Assembly: GCA_021776565.1 (NCBI GenBank)
Contig: JAJFFQ010000034.1
Span: forward strand, 1-64,000
Reading direction: 5' to 3'
Source: Robiginitomaculum sp.
GTDB taxonomy: Bacteria; Pseudomonadota; Alphaproteobacteria; Caulobacterales; Maricaulaceae
Length of the DNA: 64,000 nt
Shown in pieces: positions 27,696 to 38,807 of this stretch (the stretch's first letter is position 1; the number at the start of each line of letters is the position of its first letter). A program made the position numbers and the translations under genes. The notes under the pieces are model-generated. The model was not told the DNA's origin. It searched no databases and saw only the letters and a program-made list of their open reading frames with translations.

Positions 27696-27724
27696 TTGAC
27701 GCCGGCGCCACCCAAGGCTATACG
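27696..27724 (+). promoter_or_regulatory. Sigma-70-type promoter of rpsT
   Basis: TTGACG (27696-27701) and TATACG (27719-27724) are separated by exactly 17 bp, about 60 bp before the rpsT start codon. Five of six -35 positions and four of six -10 positions fit the consensus. Confidence 0.6.
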
Positions 27725-27784
27725 CCCACGCCTTGGATCAGGGTATGTGCCATGGGGCACGACCAATTGTTTACGGAAATTGAA

Positions 27785-28051
27785 ATGGCCAATACTACTT
27801 CTGCCAAACGCGCCGTAAGGCAAATCGCCCGCCGCACTGAGGTTAACACGGCACGTCGTTCCCGGGTGCGCACATATTTGCGTAAAGTGGAAGAAGCCGT
27901 TGAGGCAGGTGATAGCAGCGCAGCCCGTGCTGCCTTAAAAATTGCCGAGCCGGAATTGATGCGTGCCGTTGGCAAGGGTGTATTTCACAAAAATACAGCC
28001 TCGCGCAAAATTTCCCGTCTGAGTCGCCGCGTAAAGGCACTGGGCAAATAA
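27785..28051 (+). CDS. rpsT: 30S ribosomal protein S20
   Basis: This 88-residue, very basic protein is bS20, which binds 16S rRNA early in 30S assembly. [21 protein letters not shown] and the C-terminal [19 protein letters not shown] are diagnostic. I chose ATG 27785 because the family begins MANT; the frame continues 33 bases upstream without a better site. It is followed by dnaA after a 413-bp leader, the usual alphaproteobacterial neighbour. Confidence 0.96.
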   Translation: MANTTSAKRAVRQIARRTEVNTARRSRVRTYLRKVEEAVEAGDSSAARAALKIAEPELMRAVGKGVFHKNTASRKISRLSRRVKALGK

Positions 28052-28464
28052 ATTATTCCACAAGACTAGTGGTTATTTATTAGCACGGTGAATCCATCTG
28101 GATTGCCTTGCGAAACTGTACCTTCTGACAGGTAAGTCATAGGAGTATTTTTCTGTTCCTGCGGCTTGATTTCCAGTATTTTGGTGCGGCATAACAGTAA
28201 ATATATGTCAACAGATTTTTTTTATTTTTTTTTGAAACGGGCAAACCAATTCCCTTCAATGGGTTAACCATTGTCAAGCGGGAACTTGCAGCGAATCAGC
28301 AGTTTTGATGTGTTGACGTCGCTCAATTCATGACTAGTTTAGGCGGTCTGGACATCGGCATTTCCTATAAGTTTTGTGTGCCGCGCATGTAGAACCATCT
28401 GCATGTGAGCGGGGGTTTTTGTCCATAAAAACAATAGAGTAGCGCACGGCTTTTCCGTGAAGCT
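28052..28464. promoter_or_regulatory. rpsT-dnaA intergenic region: dnaA promoter and AT-rich tract
   Basis: A candidate dnaA promoter is TTGACG at 28313-28318 with TAGTTT at 28335-28340 (16-bp spacing). There are two GANTC sites, the methylation target of alphaproteobacterial CcrM, at 28090-28094 and 28293-28297. An AT-rich stretch lies near 28200-28235. I found no cluster of DnaA boxes (TTATCCACA), so I do not call an origin here. Confidence 0.45.
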
Positions 28465-29943
28465 ATGGGTGATATGGCAAGAGTGGGTGCAAGAGAGGAG
28501 AGGGTGTTGGACGGACAACATGGTGGAGCAGAAAATCCCCCGCCACAGGTCTTGTGGGGGCAGACCTGTCAGCATTTACAAAGAGAAATCGGCACGGAGA
28601 AATTCGCCTCATGGGTGAAACCTCTGCATTTACTTGAGGTTAACACAGAGGCCGTTCACGTGGGTGCGCCAAACGCATTTTGCCGCGACTGGGTGCGCGA
28701 AAATCTGGGGCGTAAACTTACCCGTGCCTGGCAGACATTTGATCCACACAGACGTGCAATTTTTGTGCAACTTGCAGAGCACCATGATGTTTCATTGACA
28801 GCACCGCCTGCGGCTTTGCCTGAAGACAGGCCTGGGGCGGTCACGGGCACGACATTAGCGCCCCCAGCCGGTGGTGCGCAGACTAATGATGATAGTGGAC
28901 GTGATGGTGGTCATATCGCCACGGGGTTTGACGATTTTGTCGTCGATACCTCTAATGAAGTGGCCTATGCTGTGGCGCGCCAGATCAGTAATGGCAATAC
29001 GGTCGGTTTCAATCCGTTTTTTGTGCATGGCGGGTATGGTGTTGGTAAAACCCATTTGCTCAGGGCCATTGCCGAAAGCCGCCTTTGGGCGCAAGCGGGC
29101 AAACGGGTGCGCTATCTGACGGCCGAAGAATTTGTCTATGATTTTGTTGCCGCCGTGCGCGAACGTGAAACCCATAAATTCAAGTCGAAACTGCGCACTC
29201 TGGATTTATTGCTGCTGGATGACTTGCAGTTTATGGCCGGAAAGGATGCCAGTCAGGATGAGTTTTTTCACACACTGAACGCACTGACCTCTGCCGGTGC
29301 GCAGGTTGTATTAAGTGCCGATGGTGCGCCGGGTACGCTGGCGCGACTGGATCCGCGATTATTGTCGCGCATTTGCGGTGGTCTTGTGTGTGAGATTGGC
29401 CAATCGGGCCTGGCCTTGCGTCGGCAAATACTGGAACGCCGTGTTGATCTGTTGGCCCGCGAGTACCGGGGTTTGGCTATTCCACCTGCGGTTCTGGATA
29501 TGATTGCCGAAGAGGTTTGCACCAACCCACGTGAATTGATCGGGGCTTTGAATACTGTGTTGTCCCGCACCGCCTTGATTGGCCAACCCGTAAATGAAGA
29601 TCGCTGTCGTGAGATTTTGGGAGATATTATGCGTGACCCGTCTCGCAAAGTGAGCATTGCACAAATACAATTAGCCGTAGCAACTTTTTATGACCTGAGC
29701 GTAGAACAATTGCTCTCGCGCCGCCGCACCCGCAACATTGTGCGTCCGCGCCAGATCGCCATGTATCTGTCCAAGCACATGACCACCTGTTCATTGCCCA
29801 TGATCGGTGGTCGCTTTGAAGGCAGAGACCATGCAACGGTGATTCATGCAGACAAGCAGATCACCAAACTTATACAGGAAGACCATGCTCTGGCGGCGGA
29901 TGTAAAGACCATTCGACGTGAACTGATGTCACCGGGCGCGTAA
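28465..29943 (+). CDS. dnaA: Chromosomal replication initiator DnaA
   Basis: This 492-residue protein has all four DnaA domains. Domain I is near 25-100, an acidic/proline linker follows, and the AAA+ domain has Walker A GGYGVGKT at 189-196 and Walker B LLLDDLQF near 250. Domain IV ends with the DnaA signature GGRFEGRDHATVIHA. It binds DnaA boxes and melts the origin. Two positions differ from the usual form: GVGKTH instead of GLGKTH, and RDHATV instead of RDHTTV. I take ATG 28465, though ATG 28474 is an equally good start and neither has a strong ribosome binding site. Confidence 0.94.
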   Translation: MGDMARVGAREERVLDGQHGGAENPPPQVLWGQTCQHLQREIGTEKFASWVKPLHLLEVNTEAVHVGAPNAFCRDWVRENLGRKLTRAWQTFDPHRRAIFVQLAEHHDVSLTAPPAALPEDRPGAVTGTTLAPPAGGAQTNDDSGRDGGHIATGFDDFVVDTSNEVAYAVARQISNGNTVGFNPFFVHGGYGVGKTHLLRAIAESRLWAQAGKRVRYLTAEEFVYDFVAAVRERETHKFKSKLRTLDLLLLDDLQFMAGKDASQDEFFHTLNALTSAGAQVVLSADGAPGTLARLDPRLLSRICGGLVCEIGQSGLALRRQILERRVDLLAREYRGLAIPPAVLDMIAEEVCTNPRELIGALNTVLSRTALIGQPVNEDRCREILGDIMRDPSRKVSIAQIQLAVATFYDLSVEQLLSRRRTRNIVRPRQIAMYLSKHMTTCSLPMIGGRFEGRDHATVIHADKQITKLIQEDHALAADVKTIRRELMSPGA

Positions 29944-30026
29944 GTTTGGACTCTGGGACTGGACAGAGCGGGCTTTCTTGTTGAAACTCGCAAAACTTCT
30001 TTCGCCAGACGGGATTCGCCTGCATC

Positions 30027-31142
30027 ATGAAACTGACCATAGAACGCGCTGACCTGCTCAAGGCACTTAGCCATGTGCAAAGTGTGGTCGAGCGCCGCAA
30101 TACTATTCCCATCCTCTCTAATGTTCTGATGAGTACCGCGAACGGCCAAATCAGCTTTACCGCTACGGATCTTGATATTGAAATCATCGAGGCCATCAAT
30201 GCAGAGATAGACGAGGATGGCACGGTGACGGCCCCGGCACACACATTTTACGAAATTGTGCGCAAACTACCTGAAGGGGCGGAGGTGGAATTAAGCAAAA
30301 CCGCCGATGATCCACGCCTTGTCATCAATGCCGGTCGTTCGCGGTTTTCCCTACCCTCGCTACCCGATGATGAGTTCCCTGTATTAAACGCCGACGATCT
30401 GGGCCACACGTTTTCCGTGCACAGTTCTGATCTGGTTAAACTGATCGACAAAACCCGTTTTGCTGTCTCAACCGAGGAAACCCGTTATTACCTGAATGGC
30501 ATCCATTTACATGCTGCCCCGGACGATGCGCCCAAGCTGCGCACCGTCGCCACAGACGGTCACCGTCTGGCCCTGGCCGAAATTGATATGCCTGATGGGG
30601 CGGCAGGAATGAGCGGTATTATTATTCCACGCAAAACCGTGCAGGAGGTTCGCCGGCTTCTGGATGGTATTGATGATGATGTCACCGTATCGGTATCAGA
30701 GGCCAAAATCCGCTTCGCCATTGGCGCGGCAACCTTAACTTCAAAACTGATTGATGGCTCGTTCCCCGAATATGAACGGGTCATTCCGCGCACCAATGAA
30801 TACACTTTGAAAATTGAACGGGATGTGTTTGCCGCTGCGGTGGATCGGGTGGCGACCATTTCTGCTGAAAAATCGCGATCTGTCAAAATGACACTTGAGG
30901 CGGATACTCTGACCCTGACGGTTAATAACCCGGAGGCCGGCCTGGCGGTTGAGGAATTGTCGGTTAATTATGATGCCGAGCCTTTGGAAATCGGCTTTAA
31001 CGCCCGCTATCTTCTGGACATTCTGGGCCAGATTGAAACCAGCGAGGCAGTCTTTCGCTTTGCCGACGCCGCAGCACCATCCCTGGTCGAGGATGATAGC
31101 GAAACCGGGGCGCTCTATGTGTTGATGCCGCTTCGGGTGTGA
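30027..31142 (+). CDS. dnaN: DNA polymerase III beta sliding clamp
   Basis: This 371-residue protein is the ring-shaped clamp that holds Pol III and other proteins on DNA. The N-terminus MKLTIERADLLKALSHVQSVVERRNTIPIL and the C-terminus ALYVLMPLRV are characteristic, with three repeats of the clamp fold between. It lies 83 bp after dnaA and its stop overlaps the recF GTG start (GTGA at 31139-31142). Confidence 0.97.
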   Translation: MKLTIERADLLKALSHVQSVVERRNTIPILSNVLMSTANGQISFTATDLDIEIIEAINAEIDEDGTVTAPAHTFYEIVRKLPEGAEVELSKTADDPRLVINAGRSRFSLPSLPDDEFPVLNADDLGHTFSVHSSDLVKLIDKTRFAVSTEETRYYLNGIHLHAAPDDAPKLRTVATDGHRLALAEIDMPDGAAGMSGIIIPRKTVQEVRRLLDGIDDDVTVSVSEAKIRFAIGAATLTSKLIDGSFPEYERVIPRTNEYTLKIERDVFAAAVDRVATISAEKSRSVKMTLEADTLTLTVNNPEAGLAVEELSVNYDAEPLEIGFNARYLLDILGQIETSEAVFRFADAAAPSLVEDDSETGALYVLMPLRV

Positions 31143-32254
31143 GTGCGCTTAACCGCTTGCAGTTAACGGATTTTCGCTCTTATGCGGCGCTGGAAATGGT
31201 GCTGGATGATCGCCCAGTGGTGCTTTTTGGCGCAAATGGTGCCGGTAAGACCAATATATTAGAAGCCATTTCATTTCTGGCCCCGGGCCGGGGGATGCGC
31301 CGCGTAGCCATGGATGTACCGGTGCGTCATGACTGCCAAAGCGGGGTTTGGGCGCTTCATGCGGTGCTGAGCTGCGGCGAAGACGAGCCTTTTGCTCTGG
31401 GCACCGGGCTGGATCCGCAAAAACGCGCCCGACGGGTACGTATTGATGGGCAAAATACTAAAACCGGGGCATTGGCTGACCTCTTGCGGCTTGTCTGGCT
31501 AACTCCGGCGCAAGATCGATTGTTTGCCGGGCCGCGTGGTGCACGGTTGCGTTTTTTTGATCGCCTGGTGCTTAGTCTGCATCCGTTGCACGGGCGCGTG
31601 TCTACAGCCTATGAGCGGGCCATGCGTGATCGCCAGCGCCTTTTGGATGAAGGCAATGCCGACCCGGCCTGGCTGGACGCCTGCGAGCAGCAAATGGCCG
31701 AAGCGGGGGTGAAGATCATGCGCGCCAGAGCCGACACCATCACCCATTTACAAGATGAGATCGATGCTCGTGAGGCTAGCGCCTTTCCCCAGGCCGACCT
31801 GACCCTTGAGGCGCTCTATGATGATGCACCAAAAGCGGATGCGCCTGATTGTGTTGACGCTCTTACCTCCATATTTGCCGCGGCGCGTTCTCGCGATGCG
31901 ATGGCTGGTCGGGCGCTTTGCGGCCCGCACAAGGCCAATTTACAGGTGTTGTGGCGGGCCAAGACCATGCCGGCGGCCTTGTCATCAACAGGCGAGCAAA
32001 AGGCGCTGCTGATCGGCCTTACCCTGGCCCATGCCCGCGCCGTGGCCGCCGCCAAGGATACACCGGCCCCCCTGGTGCTGCTGGATGAGGCCTGTGCACA
32101 TCTGGATAAAGATCGGCGTGCGGCCCTGATTGACGAAGTATGTGCCATGCAAGGGCAGGGCTGGCTGACCGGTACTGACCGGGCTTTGTTTGATGCCTTT
32201 GGTGACCGGGCGCAGTTTTTTGAGGTGCGCGACAGTGTCGTAAAATGCGCATGA
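31139..32254 (+). CDS. recF: DNA replication/repair protein RecF
   Basis: This 371-residue SMC-like ATPase loads RecA at gaps together with RecO and RecR. Walker A is GANGAGKTN at 31-39, the ABC-type signature is LLSSTGEQKALLIGL-like (SSTGEQKALLIGL near 280), and Walker B is LVLLDEACAHLD near 315. The GTG start overlaps dnaN by 4 bp, which implies translational coupling. It stands in the conserved dnaA-dnaN-recF-gyrB order. Confidence 0.95.
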   Translation: MSALNRLQLTDFRSYAALEMVLDDRPVVLFGANGAGKTNILEAISFLAPGRGMRRVAMDVPVRHDCQSGVWALHAVLSCGEDEPFALGTGLDPQKRARRVRIDGQNTKTGALADLLRLVWLTPAQDRLFAGPRGARLRFFDRLVLSLHPLHGRVSTAYERAMRDRQRLLDEGNADPAWLDACEQQMAEAGVKIMRARADTITHLQDEIDAREASAFPQADLTLEALYDDAPKADAPDCVDALTSIFAAARSRDAMAGRALCGPHKANLQVLWRAKTMPAALSSTGEQKALLIGLTLAHARAVAAAKDTPAPLVLLDEACAHLDKDRRAALIDEVCAMQGQGWLTGTDRALFDAFGDRAQFFEVRDSVVKCA

Positions 32255-32308
32255 TAATCCCCTGATAAACACACCTTTTCTCTCGCCTCAAGCGCCCGTG
32301 CAGGGTAG

Positions 32309-34744
<2,436 letters not shown>

Positions 34745-34748
34745 GGCA

Positions 34749-35054
34749 ATGATTGTCAGAACCTGGCACGGGCGCACAAAACTGGCCGATGCGGATGCCT
34801 ATGAAACCTTCATGAAACAGCGCGCTGCGCCGGACTATGGCTCGGTTGAGGGCTTGAAACAGCTTTTCTTCACGCGCCGGGATGAAGGGAATGTCGCGCA
34901 TTTTTTGCTCATCACCGTATGGGACAGCATGGAGGCGGTAAAAAAGTTTGCCGGTGATGATCCGGCCTTAGCAAAATACTACCCAGAAGATGATGACTAT
35001 CTGCTTGAAAAAGAAGCTCACTCACTCAACCATCAGGTATTTTTTGCTGCATAA
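34749..35054 (+). CDS. Small ABM-domain (antibiotic biosynthesis monooxygenase-like) protein
   Basis: This 101-residue protein starts MIVRTWHGRTKLADADAY and contains LITVWDSMEAVKKFAGDD, the ferredoxin-like fold pattern of ABM-domain proteins, which include quinol monooxygenases, haem-degrading enzymes and stress proteins. The ATG at 34749 lies 4 bp after the gyrB stop; the longer frame from 34680 overlaps gyrB and is unlikely. No catalytic role can be assigned. Confidence 0.65.
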   Translation: MIVRTWHGRTKLADADAYETFMKQRAAPDYGSVEGLKQLFFTRRDEGNVAHFLLITVWDSMEAVKKFAGDDPALAKYYPEDDDYLLEKEAHSLNHQVFFAA

Positions 35055-35141
35055 TATGTAAAATTGAACAATGCCCAGATTGCCTTAAATTTACCGCATT
35101 GGTTTTCCTATATAATATATAGTTAAACAAAGGGGTGCGCT

Positions 35142-36353
35142 ATGAAAATTATATGCTTATTATTTGTTTTTATTGCTCTCTTTTCGTGTAGTGATAATAT
35201 TTTATATTTTACAGAGAGTACCCCGGAGGAAACAACAGAAAAACCAAAAAAACTTAGCGAAGACTATCTTGCAAACCAAAATCGTGGGTTTTTGTTTAAT
35301 TTCGTTGCCGGTATCGAAAACGGGGTCAATGAAGATAATGTCAGCAGGATGGCCCAAATGTTGGGAATGCTCGGGCGAGAAGATCTGACGAATTCTCTGC
35401 TTCCGCGAAACAAGAATTTACCAGAATGTGGCTCCTCCCTTGGTGACCCTGTTGCAGAAATTGTTAAGCAGGCTCGAAAAACATCAATTGTCATTATCAA
35501 TGAGGCCCACCATCAGCCTCGCGATCGGGACTTTATTCGTCAAGCCGTTCAGGCTTTGTATGGTGCCGGTTATCACATTTATGCTGCCGAAACTTTCAAC
35601 TTTGCCTTTAGAGGAAAACCTGATCCAAAATTACCAATTCTTCATGAAGGATTTTACAGTAGCGAGCCGATTTTTGGACGTTTAATTCGTGAAGTAAAAG
35701 CCTTGGAGTTTGAGTTGGTGGCCTATGAGCAAAAGCCAGAGCAAAACATTAGTCAAGATTTACCAATGGTTGAAAATATTAAAAACAGAGAAGCCGCGCA
35801 AACCGAGAACCTTATGGCAGCAATTTTTACTGAGAGATCTGATGCTAAAGTAGTCATTCATGTTGGCTTTCGTCACGCAGCAGAAGATCCTATTCGTGTT
35901 CAAGATGAATACATCCCTTGGATGGCGGCACGTCTGAAAGCAGCCACCGGCATTGACCCACTGACCATCAGTCTAACCGATTGCTATGCCAGTGATGATG
36001 AAATTGTTTTGAGCACTGCAACCAAAGATGGGCAAATTGGCAAGACAAGTACGGATTTAATGGTGGGTATGCCTTTATATTCTTTCACCAATAATCGCCC
36101 GGACTGGAGGCGTAAAGCGGGCGATATTGATGTCGCCATTCCTGAACAATTTCTTGGGCAATCTGAACTGGTAATTGTCGAGGCGCGCCGCTTGGGGGAT
36201 ACGGTAATCACGGTTCCTGAGGATAGAGTATTGCTACTGCCTGGTGATGTTATTCCGCTTTTATTGCCTTCAGGACAATATCAGGTGGAGGCGTGGACTA
36301 AAGGCGGAAAATTTTCAGAGAAACCCGTTATATTGACCGTCTCACAAAACTGA
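35142..36353 (+). CDS. Putative lipoprotein, ChaN/erythromycin-esterase-like fold
   Basis: This 403-residue protein has a lipoprotein signal peptide ending ALFSC with lipidated Cys16. The body contains IVIINEAHHQPRDRDFIRQ near residue 112 and VVIHVGFRHAAED near 238, the Glu-His and His pairs seen in the ChaN/EreA/TraB-like fold. This suggests a haem- or metal-binding or hydrolytic protein at the outer membrane. A TATAAT -10 box lies at 35111-35116. The gene is more AT-rich than its neighbours, which points to recent acquisition. No close family is recognised. Confidence 0.5.
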   Translation: MKIICLLFVFIALFSCSDNILYFTESTPEETTEKPKKLSEDYLANQNRGFLFNFVAGIENGVNEDNVSRMAQMLGMLGREDLTNSLLPRNKNLPECGSSLGDPVAEIVKQARKTSIVIINEAHHQPRDRDFIRQAVQALYGAGYHIYAAETFNFAFRGKPDPKLPILHEGFYSSEPIFGRLIREVKALEFELVAYEQKPEQNISQDLPMVENIKNREAAQTENLMAAIFTERSDAKVVIHVGFRHAAEDPIRVQDEYIPWMAARLKAATGIDPLTISLTDCYASDDEIVLSTATKDGQIGKTSTDLMVGMPLYSFTNNRPDWRRKAGDIDVAIPEQFLGQSELVIVEARRLGDTVITVPEDRVLLLPGDVIPLLLPSGQYQVEAWTKGGKFSEKPVILTVSQN

Positions 36354-36482
36354 TTTGCGTTTGTCTCCAAATATACAAAAAGCCTCAAATGGGTCATAGA
36401 GCGATAGCGCATTAAAGAGGAACACACGTGCTCATCTAGCGAGGCTTGCCGTCGCGATAGCACACTAAAAGAGAGATAAAAA

Positions 36483-36557
36483 TGGTGCCCGGGGGCGGAT
36501 TTGAACCACCGACACGAGGATTTTCAGTCCACTGCTCTACCCCTGAGCTACCCGGGC
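36483..36557 (-). tRNA. tRNA-Phe (GAA), CCA encoded
   Basis: On the minus strand the sequence folds as a cloverleaf of 75 nt. The acceptor stem GCCCGGG pairs with CCCGGGC, the D arm is AGCTCAGGGGTAGAGC, the anticodon loop CTGAAAATC gives GAA, and the T arm contains GGTTCAAATCC. Discriminator A and the CCA end are encoded. It lies downstream of yacG. The remaining bases of 36354-36670 hold only two imperfect copies of CGATAGCRCA-like sequence (near 36401 and 36455) and no gene. Confidence 0.95.
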
Positions 36558-36670
36558 GCCGGGTTTGCCACCAATATGTCTGCGGCAGGGTGCGGGGGTT
36601 ATAGGAAAGCGCACCGCCCCTGTCTATGGCTTTTCGTTGGTAGCAACACCTTGGGGACAGCAAAGCACAC

Positions 36671-36847
36671 CTAGCTGTCCTCGGCATCGGATGAAGGCAG
36701 ACCTTCTGTTTCGTCTATGGCCGGGCCGGGAACAACATAATTACCCTTTAGCCAGCGTCCCAGATCAATATCGGCGCAGCGTTTTGAGCAAAAGGGTTTG
36801 TGAACCCCGGACGCCGGTTTTTTACATAAAGGGCAGGGGGTGCTCAT
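36671..36847 (-). CDS. yacG: DNA gyrase inhibitor / zinc-binding protein YacG
   Basis: This 58-residue protein begins [14 protein letters not shown] and continues [18 protein letters not shown] and GNYVVPG. The four zinc ligands are C5, C8, C20 and C24, followed by the YacG signature D-LGRWL. In E. coli YacG binds GyrB and blocks DNA binding by gyrase. The ATG overlaps the rng stop codon (ATGA, 36844-36847), and infA-maf-rng-yacG is a familiar alphaproteobacterial order, so it should be cotranscribed with them. Confidence 0.92.
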   Translation of the reverse strand: MSTPCPLCKKPASGVHKPFCSKRCADIDLGRWLKGNYVVPGPAIDETEGLPSSDAEDS

Positions 36848-37911
36848 TGGGCAATCACCTCAAATGTGTTGTGTTGCAGGCTTGGTTTTACCTCCAGTGA
36901 CAACCGCCCACCCAGGCGAGACATAAGCGGTTCTGCCCAATAAGCCTTATGGTTATCCAACCAGTCGATCAGGCTTGGCGGTGCGTGCAAGGTCAATGCC
37001 TTGGCCGGGGCGGCATTATGCTCGTTCTCTATGTAACGCAGGGCATTAAGGGCAACGGTCTCAGTGCTTGGCTGGCCAGTGTCACCCAGCATGACTTCGC
37101 TGATCGGTCTATGATTGCGCTGCATGGTTAAAACCGCAACGCCGAACCGGTTTAGCGGTGCCAGTTCCATCCGGCCATGTTGGGCGCTGACGGCCTGTGT
37201 GAGTATGGCTTCCAGTTTTCTGCGCTCTTTGGCACCCTTCATAGGGGCAAAATCAATGGCAATAATGCCGGCAAGACCGCGCAAGGCCAGTTGGCGAAAT
37301 ATAACCGGGATGGCCAGGGTATTCACATCCAGCGCCCGGCTGTTGTCGGCGGCGGTATCTACATCTACGGCGACAAGAGCGCGGGTTTGCTCGATCATCA
37401 GCTCACTCCCGCCCGGCAGAATAACATGGGGGTTTAGTATCTCGTCAAAAAGTGCATCCAGTGTTTCGCGATCCTGACGCGTTGCATCGCGAACATTTGC
37501 GTCGCGCGTGTTGATGCGGGTGATGAAGTCTGGTGCCGGGGCTATCAAGGACGGGCAGGTCAGTTTTGCATCGTTCTTGCCCTTCTCCTCCAGTGCCAAT
37601 AGCGGGCCTTTTTCGGCGAAGGCTTCACGGCGCACACGCACAATAATGGCGGCACCTTCAAACACATCAGAGTTTTTGCGCGCTTTGCCCAACGGCATAA
37701 AACCCGGTGCGCCAAAGCCAAGGTCAACAAAGGCAGCGTTCAGGCTGAGATCAAGTTTACGCACTCGTGCGCAATATCTTGCGCCGGTCAGGGCACGGGT
37801 TTGGTGCTCTGAAGCACGTTCAACAAAGAGGGCTTTGACTTGATGATTATCATCAAACAGGCCGGCGCGGGTTTCACCGGGCGCATGATCTACGATCAGG
37901 CTATCACTCAT
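36844..37911 (-). CDS. rng: Ribonuclease E/G-family protein
   Basis: This 355-residue protein keeps the catalytic core of the family: an S1-like region early ([17 protein letters not shown]), then the metal-binding aspartates in [10 protein letters not shown] (near 190) and [11 protein letters not shown] (near 222). It is shorter than E. coli RNase G (489) and has no Zn-link CPxC motif, as in several short alphaproteobacterial forms. It cleaves AU-rich single-stranded RNA in rRNA maturation and mRNA decay. It overlaps maf and yacG by 4 bp each. Confidence 0.88.
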   Translation of the reverse strand: MSDSLIVDHAPGETRAGLFDDNHQVKALFVERASEHQTRALTGARYCARVRKLDLSLNAAFVDLGFGAPGFMPLGKARKNSDVFEGAAIIVRVRREAFAEKGPLLALEEKGKNDAKLTCPSLIAPAPDFITRINTRDANVRDATRQDRETLDALFDEILNPHVILPGGSELMIEQTRALVAVDVDTAADNSRALDVNTLAIPVIFRQLALRGLAGIIAIDFAPMKGAKERRKLEAILTQAVSAQHGRMELAPLNRFGVAVLTMQRNHRPISEVMLGDTGQPSTETVALNALRYIENEHNAAPAKALTLHAPPSLIDWLDNHKAYWAEPLMSRLGGRLSLEVKPSLQHNTFEVIAQ

Positions 37912-38519
37912 AGTCCTGGAAAGGCGTGATAGCCCGCCCCTTCCAGCAATGATGCGGTTTCATAAAGCGGTAGGCCAACGACAGCAGAGTATGAGCCGTT
38001 AAGCGAGAGCACGAACACCCCGGCCAATCCCTGAATACCATAGGCACCGGCTTTGCCTTGCCACTCATCGGAGCGGATATAGCCCTCAATCTCGCCCGGG
38101 GTGAGGCGTTTGAACTTGATGCGCGCCTCAACCAGGCGGTGGGTCAAGGTGCCATCTGGTTGGTGCAGGGCAATGCCGGTATAAACCCGATGCGCCCGGC
38201 CAGATAACAGGTTCAGCATGGCCCGTGCATCGTTGGCATTTTCCGGCTTACCCAAAATACGCCGCCCGACACCAACCACCGTATCAGCGGCCAGATAAAG
38301 TGCATCGCTTCTGGATTTTGGGGCAGCCTTGGTAGCCGCATACGCTTTTTCCTGCGCCAGGCGTTTTGCCAACAGGCGCGGGGTTTCATCCGGGTTTGGA
38401 GTTTCATCAATGTCGGCGGCGTGTACGGCGTCCGGTACAATGCCAATGCCTGCCAGCAATTCAAGCCTGCGTGGACTTTTGCTGGCCAGAATGAGGTGAG
38501 GCCTGACCCTGGGTGCCAG
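37908..38519 (-). CDS. maf: Maf-family nucleotide pyrophosphatase, non-AUG start likely
   Basis: This is a Maf/YhdE-type pyrophosphatase that removes non-canonical or modified nucleoside triphosphates. The N-terminal signature LILASKSPRRLELL, which binds the substrate, is encoded upstream of the first in-frame TTG (38459), so that TTG cannot be the start. Between the in-frame stop within infA and the signature there is no ATG, GTG or TTG. CTG at 38517-38519 is the best candidate, giving 203 residues. LAADTVV and the central EWQGKAGAYGIQG further fit the family. It overlaps rng by 4 bp and starts just before the infA stop region. Confidence 0.82.
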   Translation of the reverse strand: MAPRVRPHLILASKSPRRLELLAGIGIVPDAVHAADIDETPNPDETPRLLAKRLAQEKAYAATKAAPKSRSDALYLAADTVVGVGRRILGKPENANDARAMLNLLSGRAHRVYTGIALHQPDGTLTHRLVEARIKFKRLTPGEIEGYIRSDEWQGKAGAYGIQGLAGVFVLSLNGSYSAVVGLPLYETASLLEGAGYHAFPGL

Positions 38520-38520
38520 C

Positions 38521-38739
38521 TTACTTATAGCGATAGGTGATGCGCCCTTTGCTTAAATCATAGGGCGTCATTTCTACCAGCACTTTATCACCAGCCAGAA
38601 CGCGGATACGGTTTTTGCGCATTTTGCCGGCGGTGTGGGCGATAATTTCATGATCGTTTTCCAGTTTCACGCGAAAGGTCGCGTTGGGAAGCAGTTCGGT
38701 TACTTCGCCCGGAAATTCCAATAGTTCTTCTTTTGCCAT
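38521..38739 (-). CDS. infA: Translation initiation factor IF-1
   Basis: This 72-residue S1-fold protein has the full IF-1 sequence pattern: [19 protein letters not shown], then [17 protein letters not shown] and the terminal KGRITYRYK. It occupies the ribosomal A site during initiation. I chose ATG 38737-38739 because the family begins MAKE; the upstream extension has no similarity. It is the first gene of infA-maf-rng-yacG. Confidence 0.97.
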   Translation of the reverse strand: MAKEELLEFPGEVTELLPNATFRVKLENDHEIIAHTAGKMRKNRIRVLAGDKVLVEMTPYDLSKGRITYRYK

Positions 38740-38807
38740 GCAATTCTTCAAATTCTGTTTATCAGGTATGATTTGTGCCTGTATAAGCGTTTGCACCGCC
38801 CACGTCA

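Noticed and set aside
28052-28464. Chromosomal origin next to dnaA
   Set aside because: No cluster of DnaA boxes and only one AT-rich tract; the evidence is too thin for an origin call.
36436-36687. 83-codon minus-strand frame over the tRNA
   Set aside because: It is produced by reading through tRNA-Phe; the sequence GSSGVEQWTENPRVGGSNPPP is the usual false protein from tRNA genes.
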